Below, one piece after another: positions 17,130-25,979 of a stretch of DNA of 64,000 nt. Source of the stretch: Desulfamplus magnetovallimortis. Its GTDB lineage: Bacteria > Desulfobacterota > Desulfobacteria > Desulfobacterales > Desulfobacteraceae. Position numbers and translations under genes: made by a program. The notes beneath the pieces are model-generated. The model saw only the letters and a list, made by a program, of their open reading frames with translations. It searched no databases and was not told where the DNA came from. Where the stretch lies: contig NZ_LT828540.1 in NCBI RefSeq assembly GCF_900170035.1, positions 1 through 64,000 on the forward strand, read 5' to 3'. Each line of letters starts with the position of its first letter. Within the stretch, counting starts at the first letter, position 1.

Positions 17130-18377
17130 ATGAATCTTGAAAATCTGCAAGGAATGAAGATCAGCGAGCTTACAGAGCTGGCTAAAAAGTATAAAATCAA
17201 AGGAGTAGGTGGGGTAAAGAAGCAAGAGCTAATTTTTGCCATCCTGCAGGCAGCCATTGAAGAGAGTGGACAGATTTATGGTGAAGGTACCCTTGAAATA
17301 TTACCGGACGGTTTTGGGTTTCTGCGTGCTCCTGATTACAACTATCTTCCGGGGCCTGATGATATTTACGTCTCTCCTTCCCAGATTCGCCGTTTTAACC
17401 TGAGAACCGGAGATACTATATCGGGTCTGGTAAGGCAACCTAAGGACTCCGAGCGATACTTTGCTCTTTTGAAGGTTGAAGCTGTGAATTTTGAAAACCC
17501 GGAGCTTGCAGCCGAAACCATTTTGTTTGATAATCTGATTCCTCTCTATCCGGACAGGAAGATGAATCTTGAGGCAGCTCCTGATAATTATTCAATGCGT
17601 ATTATTGATTTGATGTCTCCCATAGGTTTTGGGCAGAGGGGGTTGATTGTTTCTCCACCGCGTTCCGGCAAAACAATGCTTCTAAAAAATATTGCCAACA
17701 GTATGATTGCTGCCCATAAAAATATTGTACCCATGATTCTTCTTATTGACGAGCGTCCGGAGGAAGTTACTGATATGGCACGCTCTGTTGATGCCGAGGT
17801 GATCAGTTCAACTTTTGATGAGCCTGCGGAACGTCATGTACAGGTTGCAGAAATGGTTCTTGAAAAGGCAAAACGCATTGTGGAGCAGGGTCATGATGTT
17901 GTTATTTTGCTCGACAGCATAACACGTCTTGCCAGGGCCTATAACTCTGTCATGCCCCCTTCAGGTAAGATTTTGTCAGGTGGCGTTGACTCCAATGCCT
18001 TAGACAGGCCAAAACGTTTTTTTGGAGCTGCCAGAAATGTTGAAGATGGTGGCAGTCTCACCATCATTGCCACTGCCCTTATTGATACAGGAAGCCGTAT
18101 GGATGAGGTGATTTTTGAAGAGTTCAAAGGTACCGGCAATATGGAGCTGGTTCTTGACAGAAAGCTTGCGGACAGAAGAATTTTTCCTGCAATAAATATA
18201 AATAAGTCCGGCACCAGAAAAGAGGAACTGCTTCTTGATCCCATGACCTTGAACAGGGTCTGGATTTTAAGAAAACTTCTTTCAAGTCTGAATTCTGTTG
18301 ACAGTATGTCATTTTTGCTTGAAAAAATGGAAGGAACAGAGCATAATAAAGAATTTCTTGATTCAATGAATTCATGA
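17130..18377 (+). CDS. rho: Transcription termination factor Rho
   Basis: Hexameric RNA helicase that ends transcription. Residues 1-50 hold the N-terminal SAP-like helices ([20 protein letters not shown]), then the cold-shock RNA-binding fold ([20 protein letters not shown]). The ATPase has Walker [12 protein letters not shown] (near residue 178), the Q-loop region [18 protein letters not shown], and [11 protein letters not shown] with [14 protein letters not shown] at the end. Length (415) is standard. GGGG lies eight bases before the ATG. It heads a rho-rpmE-prfA-prmC cluster that is common in deltaproteobacteria. Confidence 0.98.
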   Translation: MNLENLQGMKISELTELAKKYKIKGVGGVKKQELIFAILQAAIEESGQIYGEGTLEILPDGFGFLRAPDYNYLPGPDDIYVSPSQIRRFNLRTGDTISGLVRQPKDSERYFALLKVEAVNFENPELAAETILFDNLIPLYPDRKMNLEAAPDNYSMRIIDLMSPIGFGQRGLIVSPPRSGKTMLLKNIANSMIAAHKNIVPMILLIDERPEEVTDMARSVDAEVISSTFDEPAERHVQVAEMVLEKAKRIVEQGHDVVILLDSITRLARAYNSVMPPSGKILSGGVDSNALDRPKRFFGAARNVEDGGSLTIIATALIDTGSRMDEVIFEEFKGTGNMELVLDRKLADRRIFPAININKSGTRKEELLLDPMTLNRVWILRKLLSSLNSVDSMSFLLEKMEGTEHNKEFLDSMNS

Positions 18378-18512
18378 TTATTTATTTACATTGAAGCCCC
18401 CTCTTTTGTTGTAATCTGTTTGTCTCTATTATTAAGGGGGTGTTTTCACTATTCGGAATGGTCTCAATAAGGCCATGGTTGTTTAAAAAAAGCGTAGGAG
18501 TTTAAAAACAGT

Positions 18513-18737
18513 ATGAAAAAAGATATCCATCCGGAATTTAAGAAAACAACTGCATCTTGTGCATGTGGTAATGTGTTGGAAGTAGGTTCCACTAAAGAGA
18601 ATATCAAAGTTGAAATTTGTGCTAAATGCCATCCATTTTTCACCGGCAAACAGAAACTTGTTGATACTGCTGGAAGAATTGATCGTTTCAGAAAGAAATA
18701 TGCAGGATTTGACACTCTGGCCACAGCACAAAAGTAG
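18513..18737 (+). CDS. rpmE: 50S ribosomal protein L31
   Basis: Large-subunit protein L31 of 74 aa. It opens [20 protein letters not shown], and Cys16, Cys18, Cys36 and Cys39 mark the zinc-binding form (the C+ type). The basic end FRKKYAG is typical. AGGAG lies 12 bases upstream of the ATG. The 135 bp between rho and this gene contain a loosely paired CCCCCT/AGGGGG that ends in GTTTT, which might end part of the rho transcript. Confidence 0.97.
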   Translation: MKKDIHPEFKKTTASCACGNVLEVGSTKENIKVEICAKCHPFFTGKQKLVDTAGRIDRFRKKYAGFDTLATAQK

Positions 18738-18805
18738 ATACAAACATTTAACTATGGGGGAAACTAGTCTTTATAAGGCTTGTTTCCCTTTTGAGTTCCG
18801 GGATC

Positions 18806-19870
18806 ATGATAACTAAACTAAAAGGTATTGAAGAGCGTTTCATCAAGCTTGAGCAGCTTTTGAGCGATCCCGCCGTCATGGGAGATCAAACCAAGTATCA
18901 AAAATATTTGAAAGAGCATGGTGAACTCAATAAAATTGTGGCAACTTTCAGGGAGTACCAGGATGTTTATCAGCAGATTGCTGATGCAAAGGAGATGCTT
19001 AAGGACAGTGATGCCGATATTCGGGAGATGGCCCGGGATGAACTGGATCTGCTTGAAGAAAAGCAGGATGCTCTTACATCTTCACTGAAATTTCTTCTGA
19101 TGCCAAAGGATCCCCGTGATGACAAGAATGTTATTCTTGAAATACGCGCCGGTACCGGAGGGGAAGAGGCCGGACTTTTTGCTGCTGATCTTTTCAGGAT
19201 GTATTCAAGGTACGCTGAGTCAAGGCAATGGGTTGTTGAAGTCATTGAGAGCAGTGAATCCAGTGCAGGAGGCTTTAAGGAAGTTGTTGCCATGATCAGG
19301 GGTAAGGGTGCTTTCAGCAGCTTTAAATTTGAAAGCGGTATCCACAGGGTTCAAAGGGTACCTGAAACAGAAGCTCAGGGGCGTGTTCATACATCGGCTG
19401 TAACAGTTGCGGTTCTTCCAGAGGCTGAAGATGTTGAGCTTGACATCAATCCTTCGGAGATCAAGGTGGATGTTTTTCGTTCATCCGGGCCAGGTGGACA
19501 GTCTGTTAATACAACAGATTCTGCGGTAAGGGTGACTCACCTTCCCACAGGTATTGTTGCAACATGTCAGGATGAAAAGTCCCAGATTAAAAACAAGATA
19601 CAGGCAATGAAAGTACTTAAAGCCCGTATTCTTGATGCCATGGTAAGAGAACAGGAGGAAAAAAGAGCAGCCCAACGTAAGGATCAGGTGGGGTCAGGAG
19701 ACAGAAGTGGCAGAATCCGTACATACAATTATCCCCAGGGACGAATGACTGATCACCGTATAGGGCTTACCCTCTACAGGCTTGATACTATAATGGCCGG
19801 AGATATTCAGGAAATTGTGGACGAGCTTAAAACTCATTATCAGGCACAGTTATTAAAGGAATCCCATTAG
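18806..19870 (+). CDS. prfA: Peptide chain release factor 1
   Basis: Recognises UAA and UAG and releases the finished protein. The GGQ loop is [16 protein letters not shown] (GGQ from residue 230), and the catalytic-domain end is [19 protein letters not shown]. The codon-reading region lies in residues 100-215. I start at ATG 18806 ([12 protein letters not shown]), which matches the family start; a TTG five codons upstream is in frame. The 354 aa are normal. prmC, whose product methylates the GGQ glutamine, begins five bases after the stop. Confidence 0.97.
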   Translation: MITKLKGIEERFIKLEQLLSDPAVMGDQTKYQKYLKEHGELNKIVATFREYQDVYQQIADAKEMLKDSDADIREMARDELDLLEEKQDALTSSLKFLLMPKDPRDDKNVILEIRAGTGGEEAGLFAADLFRMYSRYAESRQWVVEVIESSESSAGGFKEVVAMIRGKGAFSSFKFESGIHRVQRVPETEAQGRVHTSAVTVAVLPEAEDVELDINPSEIKVDVFRSSGPGGQSVNTTDSAVRVTHLPTGIVATCQDEKSQIKNKIQAMKVLKARILDAMVREQEEKRAAQRKDQVGSGDRSGRIRTYNYPQGRMTDHRIGLTLYRLDTIMAGDIQEIVDELKTHYQAQLLKESH

Positions 19871-19875
19871 CACTC

Positions 19876-20820
19876 ATGTCTTCCGGCAGGACAAACACCT
19901 CAGGCAATACCTTGTGGACAATAGTGAAGGTGTTGCAGTGGTCAGAGGGATATTTTAAAAAGCTAAATGTTGACAGCCCCAGATTAACTGCTGAGATTCT
20001 CCTTTCTCATGTTCTTGATATCCGTCGTCTTGATCTTTATCTTCAGTTTGACAGGCCTCTCAATCCTGACGAGCTTGCCGCATACAAAGAATTGATAAAG
20101 CGCAGGGTCAATGACAGGGAGCCTGTTGCATATATAACAGGTGAGAGAGGTTTCTGGAATGGTCAATTTATGGTGTCACCATATGTATTGATTCCAAGAC
20201 CAGATACAGAAACTCTTGTGGAACAGACCGTAGAATATATCAGGGATTTGGAGAAAGATGGGCGTAAAATGAATATCCTTGATCTTGGAACCGGCTCAGG
20301 TGCTGTGATTGTATCTCTTTCCATGACTTGCCCCGGGCACTCTTTTTTTGCGTCTGATATTTCCATGGCCGCTGTCGAGATAGCCAGGCAAAATTATGTT
20401 CACAATTGCCTTTCCTCTGATGATGACACAAAAAAGGATTTCTCCTTAATCAATTTTTGGGTATCATCTTGGTTGGAAAGTGTACGTCCGGGCTTTAAAT
20501 TCGATATTATCGTCTCTAATCCTCCATATATTCCCTCCAAAGATATAGCGACGCTTCAACCTGAAATCCGTGATCATGAACCTTTGTCTGCACTTGATGG
20601 GGGGCATGATGGTTTTGATTCATTCCGCCGGATTCTGGCATTTGCTGTAAATTATCTGAAAGAAGATGGCTATCTTCTCATGGAGATGGGGTCTGATCAG
20701 CGTAAACAGATGGAGGCTGAAGTTATGGGCTTTAGATGTTATGCTCCTCCATCTTTTATAAAAGATTATGCCGGACATGACAGGCTTGTTGTATTGAGGC
20801 GTTTATCTGGAAATTTATAG
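19876..20820 (+). CDS. prmC: Release factor glutamine methyltransferase
   Basis: SAM-dependent enzyme that N5-methylates the GGQ glutamine of release factors 1 and 2. Motif I is ILDLGTGSGAVIVSL (near residue 132), and the substrate motif is VSNPPYIPSKDI with NPPY at residues 215-218. PVAYITGERGFW is the usual N-terminal linker signature. It follows prfA by five bases, matching the enzyme-substrate pair. The first 15 residues (Ser/Thr-rich) are poorly conserved, so a start further in is possible. Confidence 0.95.
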   Translation: MSSGRTNTSGNTLWTIVKVLQWSEGYFKKLNVDSPRLTAEILLSHVLDIRRLDLYLQFDRPLNPDELAAYKELIKRRVNDREPVAYITGERGFWNGQFMVSPYVLIPRPDTETLVEQTVEYIRDLEKDGRKMNILDLGTGSGAVIVSLSMTCPGHSFFASDISMAAVEIARQNYVHNCLSSDDDTKKDFSLINFWVSSWLESVRPGFKFDIIVSNPPYIPSKDIATLQPEIRDHEPLSALDGGHDGFDSFRRILAFAVNYLKEDGYLLMEMGSDQRKQMEAEVMGFRCYAPPSFIKDYAGHDRLVVLRRLSGNL

Positions 20821-20840
20821 AATCAGATTTGAGCTGCTAC

Positions 20841-20944
20841 TTAAGTAATTGGGTTTAATTAACTTACCCAAGCTCCCCATCGTAAGACTGTAAGAGGTGG
20901 CTGGAGGTGAGATGAATGGGCAAGTTATTAAAATCAATTCCTAA
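20841..20944. repeat. MITE-like element F, copy 1
   Basis: AAGTAATTGGGTTTAATTAACTTACCCA at one end is imperfectly inverted against GGGCAAGTTATTAAAATCAATTCC at the other. The middle is GTGGCTGGAGGTGA. It is nearly the same as 42457-42566. Confidence 0.75.
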
Positions 20945-21013
20945 GTCCCATTGGCTGATAAATAAAAATGATTGAAAATATAAACAGAATTTGATAAATG
21001 ACATAAGATTTTT

Positions 21014-21031
21014 TGCCCACACGGGTGGGCA
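21014..21031 (+). promoter_or_regulatory. Hairpin in the rpsB leader
   Basis: GCCCAC-ACGG-GTGGGC forms a compact stem right after a T run, 110 bp upstream of the rpsB start. It could be the end of an upstream transcript or an S2-responsive leader element; with no following T run, a terminator role on the forward strand is weak. Confidence 0.4.
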
Positions 21032-21141
21032 TTACTCACATTTTCTGATTCGGTGTCGGGTGCTGTGTGAAATACTCATGGTCAATACCGGATATGACGG
21101 AAATGGTGGAAAAACCTAAACTTGATAATTATGGAGAACAA

Positions 21142-21966
21142 ATGGCTTACGTAACAATGAGACAACTCCTTGAAGCAGGAGTTCACTTTGGTCATCAGAC
21201 CAGGCGCTGGAATCCCAAAATGAAACGCTATATTTTTGGAGCCAGAAACGGTATTTATATTGTGGATTTGCAACAGACTGTGAAGCTCTTCAGGGATGCC
21301 TATGATTTCATCGTTGATGTGACCTCCCAGGGGAAAAGCGTTCTTTTTGTCGGAACAAAGAAGCAGGCCAGGGAATCAATTTATGAAGAGGCCAATCGTG
21401 CAGAGACATTTTATGTACAGAATCGTTGGCTTGGCGGTATGTTGACAAATTTTCAGACCATCAAAAAGAATATCAGCCGTTTTGAGTATCTCAATACCAT
21501 AGAAAATGATGGAACAATTGATGATTACCCCAAAAAAGAGCGGGTGCAGATGGCAAAGGAAAAGATGAAGCTTGAATCTGATATAGGTGGTATCAGTAAA
21601 ATGAAATCCTTGCCTGGTGCTATTTTTATCATTGATCCTAAAAACGAGGCCATTGCTGTTCGTGAAGGTAAACGTCTTGGCATTCCTATTGTTGCTGTTG
21701 TGGATACCAACTGCGATCCTGATGATATTGACTATGTTATTCCTGGTAATGACGATGCCATACGGTCAATCCGTCTTTTTGCATCAAAGATTGCAGATGC
21801 ATGTATTGAGGGACGTGAGAGATATGAGGAGAGACAGCAGGCAGGTTCTGACAAGGCATATGAAGGTGATGAAAAGCCCGGTGAATCCGATGATGATGAA
21901 ATGACAGTTCTCTCAGATGGCACAGATGGGCCTGTGGTTGAAAAGATCAGAAGAAAAACAGCATAG
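21142..21966 (+). CDS. rpsB: 30S ribosomal protein S2
   Basis: Small-subunit protein S2. Signatures are [20 protein letters not shown] at the start, [14 protein letters not shown] (near residue 95) and [20 protein letters not shown] (near 190). The frame is open 25 codons further upstream, but GGAG six bases before ATG 21142 and the family start (MAYVTMRQ) fix the start. The 274 aa include an acidic tail. It heads rpsB-tsf-pyrH-frr-uppS-cdsA-dxr-rseP. Confidence 0.97.
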   Translation: MAYVTMRQLLEAGVHFGHQTRRWNPKMKRYIFGARNGIYIVDLQQTVKLFRDAYDFIVDVTSQGKSVLFVGTKKQARESIYEEANRAETFYVQNRWLGGMLTNFQTIKKNISRFEYLNTIENDGTIDDYPKKERVQMAKEKMKLESDIGGISKMKSLPGAIFIIDPKNEAIAVREGKRLGIPIVAVVDTNCDPDDIDYVIPGNDDAIRSIRLFASKIADACIEGRERYEERQQAGSDKAYEGDEKPGESDDDEMTVLSDGTDGPVVEKIRRKTA

Positions 21967-22004
21967 AACTGATATATATAATATAGAACTGATATATATA
22001 ATTC

Positions 22005-22047
22005 GGACTCCGGATGTACTTATCTCTAAAGTTTTTTTCCGGAGTCC
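22005..22047 (+). promoter_or_regulatory. Hairpin between rpsB and tsf
   Basis: A perfect nine-base stem GGACTCCGG (22005-22013) and CCGGAGTCC (22039-22047) encloses a 25-base loop with a T7 run. Just before it, a 20-base unit AGAACTGATATATATAAT occurs twice. It may adjust tsf expression or protect mRNA ends. No T run follows the stem, so this is not a standard terminator. Confidence 0.5.
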
Positions 22048-22069
22048 TGGTATGAAGGAGTAAGTGAAA

Positions 22070-22666
22070 ATGGCTGAAATTACAGCAGCAATGGTAAAAG
22101 AACTGCGTGACCAGACAGGCTCTGGTATGATGGACTGCAAAAAAGCATTGGCGGAAAACGATGGAGATCTGGAAAAGTCACTTGATTTTCTGAGAAAAAA
22201 AGGACTTGCAAAGGCCCAGAAAAGGGCGGGCAGGGCAACTTCTGAAGGGATTATATACTCTTACATCCACGCTGGTTCAAAGCTTGGTGTCATGGTTGAG
22301 GTTAACTGTGAATCTGACTTTGTTGCCAAGACAGAAGATTTTCAGGAGTTTGCAAAAAATATAGCCATGCATATTGCAGCAATTAATCCTGCAGGCCTCA
22401 ATCCTGAAGATATCCCGCAAAGTGTTGTTGACAGGGAACGGGAAATATATCGTTCCCAGGCACTTGAGCAGGGCAAACCCGAAAACATTGTGGACAAGAT
22501 TGTTGAAGGGCAGGTACAAAAATTTTATAAGGACTCATGCCTCATGAGCCAGCCATATGTAAAAGATCCCAAGAAGACTATTTCAGAAATGATAACCGAA
22601 ACCATTGGAAAGATTGGCGAAAATATCCAGGTAAGACGGTTTGTTCGTTTTCAGTTGGGAGAATAA
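22070..22666 (+). CDS. tsf: Elongation factor Ts
   Basis: Nucleotide exchange factor for EF-Tu. The N-terminal UBA-like part is MVKELRDQTGSGMMDCKKAL, then the core VEVNCESDFVAKTEDF. At 198 aa it is the short type that lacks the second coiled-coil half found in E. coli (283 aa) and resembles the Thermus form. ATG 22070 is chosen over GTG 22064 because GGAG is nine bases upstream of it. It is followed by pyrH after three bases. Confidence 0.96.
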   Translation: MAEITAAMVKELRDQTGSGMMDCKKALAENDGDLEKSLDFLRKKGLAKAQKRAGRATSEGIIYSYIHAGSKLGVMVEVNCESDFVAKTEDFQEFAKNIAMHIAAINPAGLNPEDIPQSVVDREREIYRSQALEQGKPENIVDKIVEGQVQKFYKDSCLMSQPYVKDPKKTISEMITETIGKIGENIQVRRFVRFQLGE

Positions 22667-22669
22667 AAC

Positions 22670-23401
22670 GTGAATATGAGACCTGAATTTGAACGAATTC
22701 TCATCAAGCTCAGCGGTGAAGCACTCATGGGCGATCAGGGGTTTGGCATTAAACCTGAAATGATTAATTATGTTGCCGAAGAGATCGCACAGGTTCATGC
22801 CCTTGGCGTTCAGGTCTCCATGGTTGTCGGGGGTGGCAATATTTTTAGGGGTGTGGCAGGCAGTTCTGCCGGAATGGATCGTGCGTCAGCCGATAACATG
22901 GGTATGCTTGCCACAGTTATAAATAGCCTTGCACTTTGTGATGCCCTTGAAAAGCATGGCGTTCCCACAAGGGTTCAATCTGCCATTGTTATGAACCAGG
23001 TTGCAGAACCTTTTATCCGGCGGAGGGCCATTCGACATCTTGAAAAAGGCAGAGCAGTGGTTTTTGCAGCAGGAACAGGAAATCCTTATTTTACAACAGA
23101 TACGGCTGCTGTGCTGAGGGCACAGGAGATGAATGCCCAGATTCTTTTTAAGGCAACAAAGGTTGATGGAGTCTATGACAAGGATCCTGCACTTTATAGG
23201 GATGCATCTTTTATTAAAAAGATCTCTTATATGGAGGTACTTGAGCAGCAGCTCCATGTGATGGATATGACTGCTATATCTCTTGCCATGGATAACAATC
23301 TGCCGCTTCAGGTTTTTGACTTGAATCAGAGGGGGAGTATTATTGGTGCTGTTTGTGGAAATGGGGTAGGTACCAGAATTTATTCTGACGAGCGCCAATG
23401 A
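22670..23401 (+). CDS. pyrH: Uridylate kinase
   Basis: Phosphorylates UMP to UDP; hexameric amino-acid-kinase fold. Signatures are [49 protein letters not shown] and [23 protein letters not shown] 22670 has GGGAG eight bases upstream and is preferred to the ATG two codons later. The 243 aa are typical. The next gene, frr, follows only after about 200 bp of repeat DNA, an unusual gap for this operon. Confidence 0.97.
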   Translation: MNMRPEFERILIKLSGEALMGDQGFGIKPEMINYVAEEIAQVHALGVQVSMVVGGGNIFRGVAGSSAGMDRASADNMGMLATVINSLALCDALEKHGVPTRVQSAIVMNQVAEPFIRRRAIRHLEKGRAVVFAAGTGNPYFTTDTAAVLRAQEMNAQILFKATKVDGVYDKDPALYRDASFIKKISYMEVLEQQLHVMDMTAISLAMDNNLPLQVFDLNQRGSIIGAVCGNGVGTRIYSDERQ

Positions 23402-23427
23402 CAGGAGATGCACAGCTTCAACAGGTT

Positions 23428-23587
23428 TGTTAGAAAGTCCCCATAACATATTGATATACAACGATTTTAATGTTTCGTTGTGATGCGTCAGAAAACATGG
23501 GGGGGATTAGAAAGTCCCCGCATTTTAAGGTTTTTGAGGATTTTTATGCTTCGTTGTGGCAGATATTTTTGCCATGGAAGTTATATC
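23428..23587. repeat. Two HP-1 elements between pyrH and frr
   Basis: First copy: TTAGAAAGTCCCCATAACATATTGATATA, TTTCGTTGTGATGCGTCAGAAAACATGG. Second copy: TTAGAAAGTCCCCGCATTTTAAGG, TTATGCTTCGTTGTGGCA and TGCCATGGAAGTTAT. They break an otherwise tight operon and end just before the frr ribosome-binding site. Confidence 0.85.
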
Positions 23588-23602
23588 AGAGGAGATTGGT
23601 GT

Positions 23603-24160
23603 ATGATTAAGGAGATATTTCAGGAAACTGAAGATAGGATGAAAAAATCTGTCAAGGCCCTTGAAAAAGAGATGAGCCGGGTTCGTACTGGAAGGGCTTC
23701 ACTTTCCATGCTTGATGGTGTAAAAGTTGATTATTATGGTACTTTAACCCCACTAAACCAGATGGCATCCATTGCAGTTCCGGAGAGCAGAATGATTACT
23801 GTTCAGCCCTGGGATGTCAGTGCCATTAAAGAGGTTGAAAAGGGAATATTAAAGGCAAATCTTGGATTGACTCCATCAAGTGACGGCAAGATTGTCAGAA
23901 TTTCTATTCCTCCTCTTACAGAAGAGAGAAGAAAAGAGATTGCAAAAAATGCCCGTCAGACATGTGAGGACTATAAGGTTGCTGTAAGAAATATTCGCAG
24001 GGACTCCAATGAAAATCTGAAGGCTCTTCAGAAGGATGGTGATATCTCGGAAGACGAAAGTTTTAAGGCACAGAAACAGGTGCAGGAGATAACAGACAGC
24101 TATATTGAAAAGCTGGACGCTGTTTTTTCAGCAAAAGAGAAAGAGATCCTTGAAGTCTGA
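23603..24160 (+). CDS. frr: Ribosome recycling factor
   Basis: Splits post-termination ribosomes with EF-G. Signatures are KEMSRVRTGRASLSMLDGVK, IAVPESRMITVQPWD and LTEERRKEIAKNA, with 185 aa as normal. The frame is open upstream through the repeat elements, but GGAG eight bases before ATG 23603 (MIKEIFQETEDRMKK) marks the real start. The 3' end overlaps the likely uppS start. Confidence 0.97.
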   Translation: MIKEIFQETEDRMKKSVKALEKEMSRVRTGRASLSMLDGVKVDYYGTLTPLNQMASIAVPESRMITVQPWDVSAIKEVEKGILKANLGLTPSSDGKIVRISIPPLTEERRKEIAKNARQTCEDYKVAVRNIRRDSNENLKALQKDGDISEDESFKAQKQVQEITDSYIEKLDAVFSAKEKEILEV

Positions 24161-24923
24161 TCCTGATAAATGCCTTTACTATGATATTGATCCGGCCAGA
24201 ATCCCCCGTCATGTAGCAATCATCATGGACGGTAATGGCAGATGGGCAAAGCAACGATTTAAAAATCGGGTTACCGGCCATGAGAAAGGTTCGGAAACGG
24301 TAAGGGCAATTGTTGAAATTTCCCGCCAACTTGGCATTCAAGTTCTGACTCTTTATGCATTTTCCACGGAAAACTGGGGCAGACCAGGTTCAGAAGTTTC
24401 TGCACTTATGTCTCTTTTGAAAAAATTCATAAAGTCAGAACGTTTATCCCTCCATGAAAAAGGTATTCGTCTCGGAATAATCGGTCAAAAACACCGTCTT
24501 CCCCGTGATGTTCAGAATGAGCTGGATATCACCATGGATTATACTTCCGGCAATAGGGATATGTTGCTCAATCTTGCCTTGAGCTATGGTGGAAGGGAAG
24601 AGATCACCCGTGCGGTCAGAAGCATTGCAAGAGATGTCATGGAGGGCAAAATTCTCTGGGATGATATATCTGAAGAGTTGATTTCTGCTCATCTTTATAC
24701 CGCAAACCAGCCAGAACCAGATATGATAATTAGAACCAGCGGTGAAATGCGGCTGAGTAATTTTCTTCTTTGGCAGGCAGGTTATGCTGAAATTTTTTTT
24801 ACAAAGACCCTGTGGCCTGATTTTACTGAACAAGAATTTGCCTCCATGGTGAAAGAGTATCAGGATCGGGATCGCAGATTTGGAAAGGTTGTATGCTCCT
24901 CAAACGATGGCTCACCGCAATAG
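24150..24923 (+). CDS. uppS: Undecaprenyl diphosphate synthase
   Basis: Cis-prenyltransferase that makes the C55 lipid carrier for peptidoglycan and glycan synthesis. Signatures are VAIIMDGNGRWAKQRF (catalytic Asp), GHEKGSETVR, TLYAFSTENW and the end PDMIIRTSGEMRLSNFLLWQ with YAEIFFTKTLWPDF. There is no ATG in a suitable place. TTG 24150 gives 257 aa, the family length, and overlaps frr by 11 bp; a TTG at 24105 would add 15 basic residues. The 3' end overlaps cdsA by 31 bp. Confidence 0.94.
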   Translation: MKSDPDKCLYYDIDPARIPRHVAIIMDGNGRWAKQRFKNRVTGHEKGSETVRAIVEISRQLGIQVLTLYAFSTENWGRPGSEVSALMSLLKKFIKSERLSLHEKGIRLGIIGQKHRLPRDVQNELDITMDYTSGNRDMLLNLALSYGGREEITRAVRSIARDVMEGKILWDDISEELISAHLYTANQPEPDMIIRTSGEMRLSNFLLWQAGYAEIFFTKTLWPDFTEQEFASMVKEYQDRDRRFGKVVCSSNDGSPQ

Positions 24924-25975
24924 TACTAATACCTTTATTACTGTTAATTTTGCTTCAAGGATCTTCCCTTGTCTTTTCTGTTCTTGTGACAGTTGTTTCC
25001 ATTATTGGAATGTCCGAGTATTTGACAATTATCTCTTCCAAGCTTAACCATCAAAGTGCTTATCCCACAACTTCTAAAAAAACGGTCTCCCTTAAAATCA
25101 AGGTTGTTGCCTATTCCTCTTGCCCCTTGATCATTGCTGCTGCTCATATGAATTCTCCTGCAATGATTGTCTCTGTCATTGCCTTTAATGTAATCTGTAT
25201 GGCAGTTGCTGTTTTAATTGAATTCGGTGACAAGAGTCACGGAAACATTATGTATTCGTCCGGACAAACATCTTCTTCGTCAGGACAAACATCTTCTTCG
25301 TCAGGGCAAACATCTTCTTCGTCAGGGCAAACATCTTCTTCGTCAGGGCAAACATTTTCTTCGTTAGGGCAAACATCTTCTTTGCCAGGGAAAACCACTT
25401 CTTCGTTAGGGAATATCTCTTCATCTTCCTCCGTAAAAGACACATCCTTGTCCTCCAAAAAAAATGTTACTATGGGACACTCTGTATTAAATGCTGTATC
25501 AGCCCAGATTCAAGGGATAATATATCTTCCTCTTTTTTTCTCTTTTCTTGTTCTGATACGTTGCAGTGAAAACGGAGCACACTGGATAATCTGGTTGTGG
25601 CTTATTGTTGGTTTCAGCGATACTGGGGCCTATTATGTAGGCACATATATGGGCAAAACCCCACTTTCTCCCCACATCAGCCCTAACAAAAGTGTGGAGG
25701 GGGCAATTGGAGGCATTGCAGCAGCGGCTTTTATTGGAGGTCTTTACTCACTAATATTTATTGACAATGCCTCTTTGCCTGTTTCAATTCTTTTTTCAAT
25801 GGTTGCTGCTGCCGCAGGTCAGCTTGGAGATCTCTTTGAATCCTCTCTTAAAAGAGCTGGTGCCATAAAGGATTCTGGAACCATACTTCCGGGTCATGGA
25901 GGGATACTGGATCGCTTTGATGGTTTGCTTTTTGCTGCACCAGTGGCTTATATTTTCAAGGTCTTTTTGTTGTGA
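24893..25975 (+). CDS. cdsA: Phosphatidate cytidylyltransferase with repeat loop
   Basis: Makes CDP-diacylglycerol from phosphatidate and CTP in the inner membrane. The family signature is complete near the C-terminus: SLKRAGAIKDSG then TILPGHGGILDRFDG; SPNKSVEGAIGG is the earlier motif. About eight membrane segments are seen. At 360 aa it is about 80 residues longer than usual. The excess is a Ser/Gly/Gln/Thr loop at about residues 120-200, built from 21-bp tandem repeats. The start overlaps uppS; dxr begins five bases after the stop. Confidence 0.93.
   Translation: MLLKRWLTAIVLIPLLLLILLQGSSLVFSVLVTVVSIIGMSEYLTIISSKLNHQSAYPTTSKKTVSLKIKVVAYSSCPLIIAAAHMNSPAMIVSVIAFNVICMAVAVLIEFGDKSHGNIMYSSGQTSSSSGQTSSSSGQTSSSSGQTSSSSGQTFSSLGQTSSLPGKTTSSLGNISSSSSVKDTSLSSKKNVTMGHSVLNAVSAQIQGIIYLPLFFSFLVLIRCSENGAHWIIWLWLIVGFSDTGAYYVGTYMGKTPLSPHISPNKSVEGAIGGIAAAAFIGGLYSLIFIDNASLPVSILFSMVAAAAGQLGDLFESSLKRAGAIKDSGTILPGHGGILDRFDGLLFAAPVAYIFKVFLL
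25256..25417 (+). repeat. 21-bp tandem repeat in cdsA (SSSSGQT units)
   Basis: Seven full units and a partial first one, period 21 bp, encoding SSSSGQT. The middle four are nearly identical; the last three drift to FSSLGQT, SSLPGKT and TSSLGNI. Copy-number change would keep the frame. Confidence 0.95.
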
Positions 25976-25979
25976 TATT

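Noticed and set aside
23480-23602. Longer start for frr
   Set aside because: The extra 41 codons are HP-1 sequence. GGAG before ATG 23603 and the family start fix the shorter form.
25237-25458. Reverse-strand open frames over the cdsA repeat
   Set aside because: A repeat of period 21 keeps several frames open on both strands. The membrane enzyme on the forward strand explains it.
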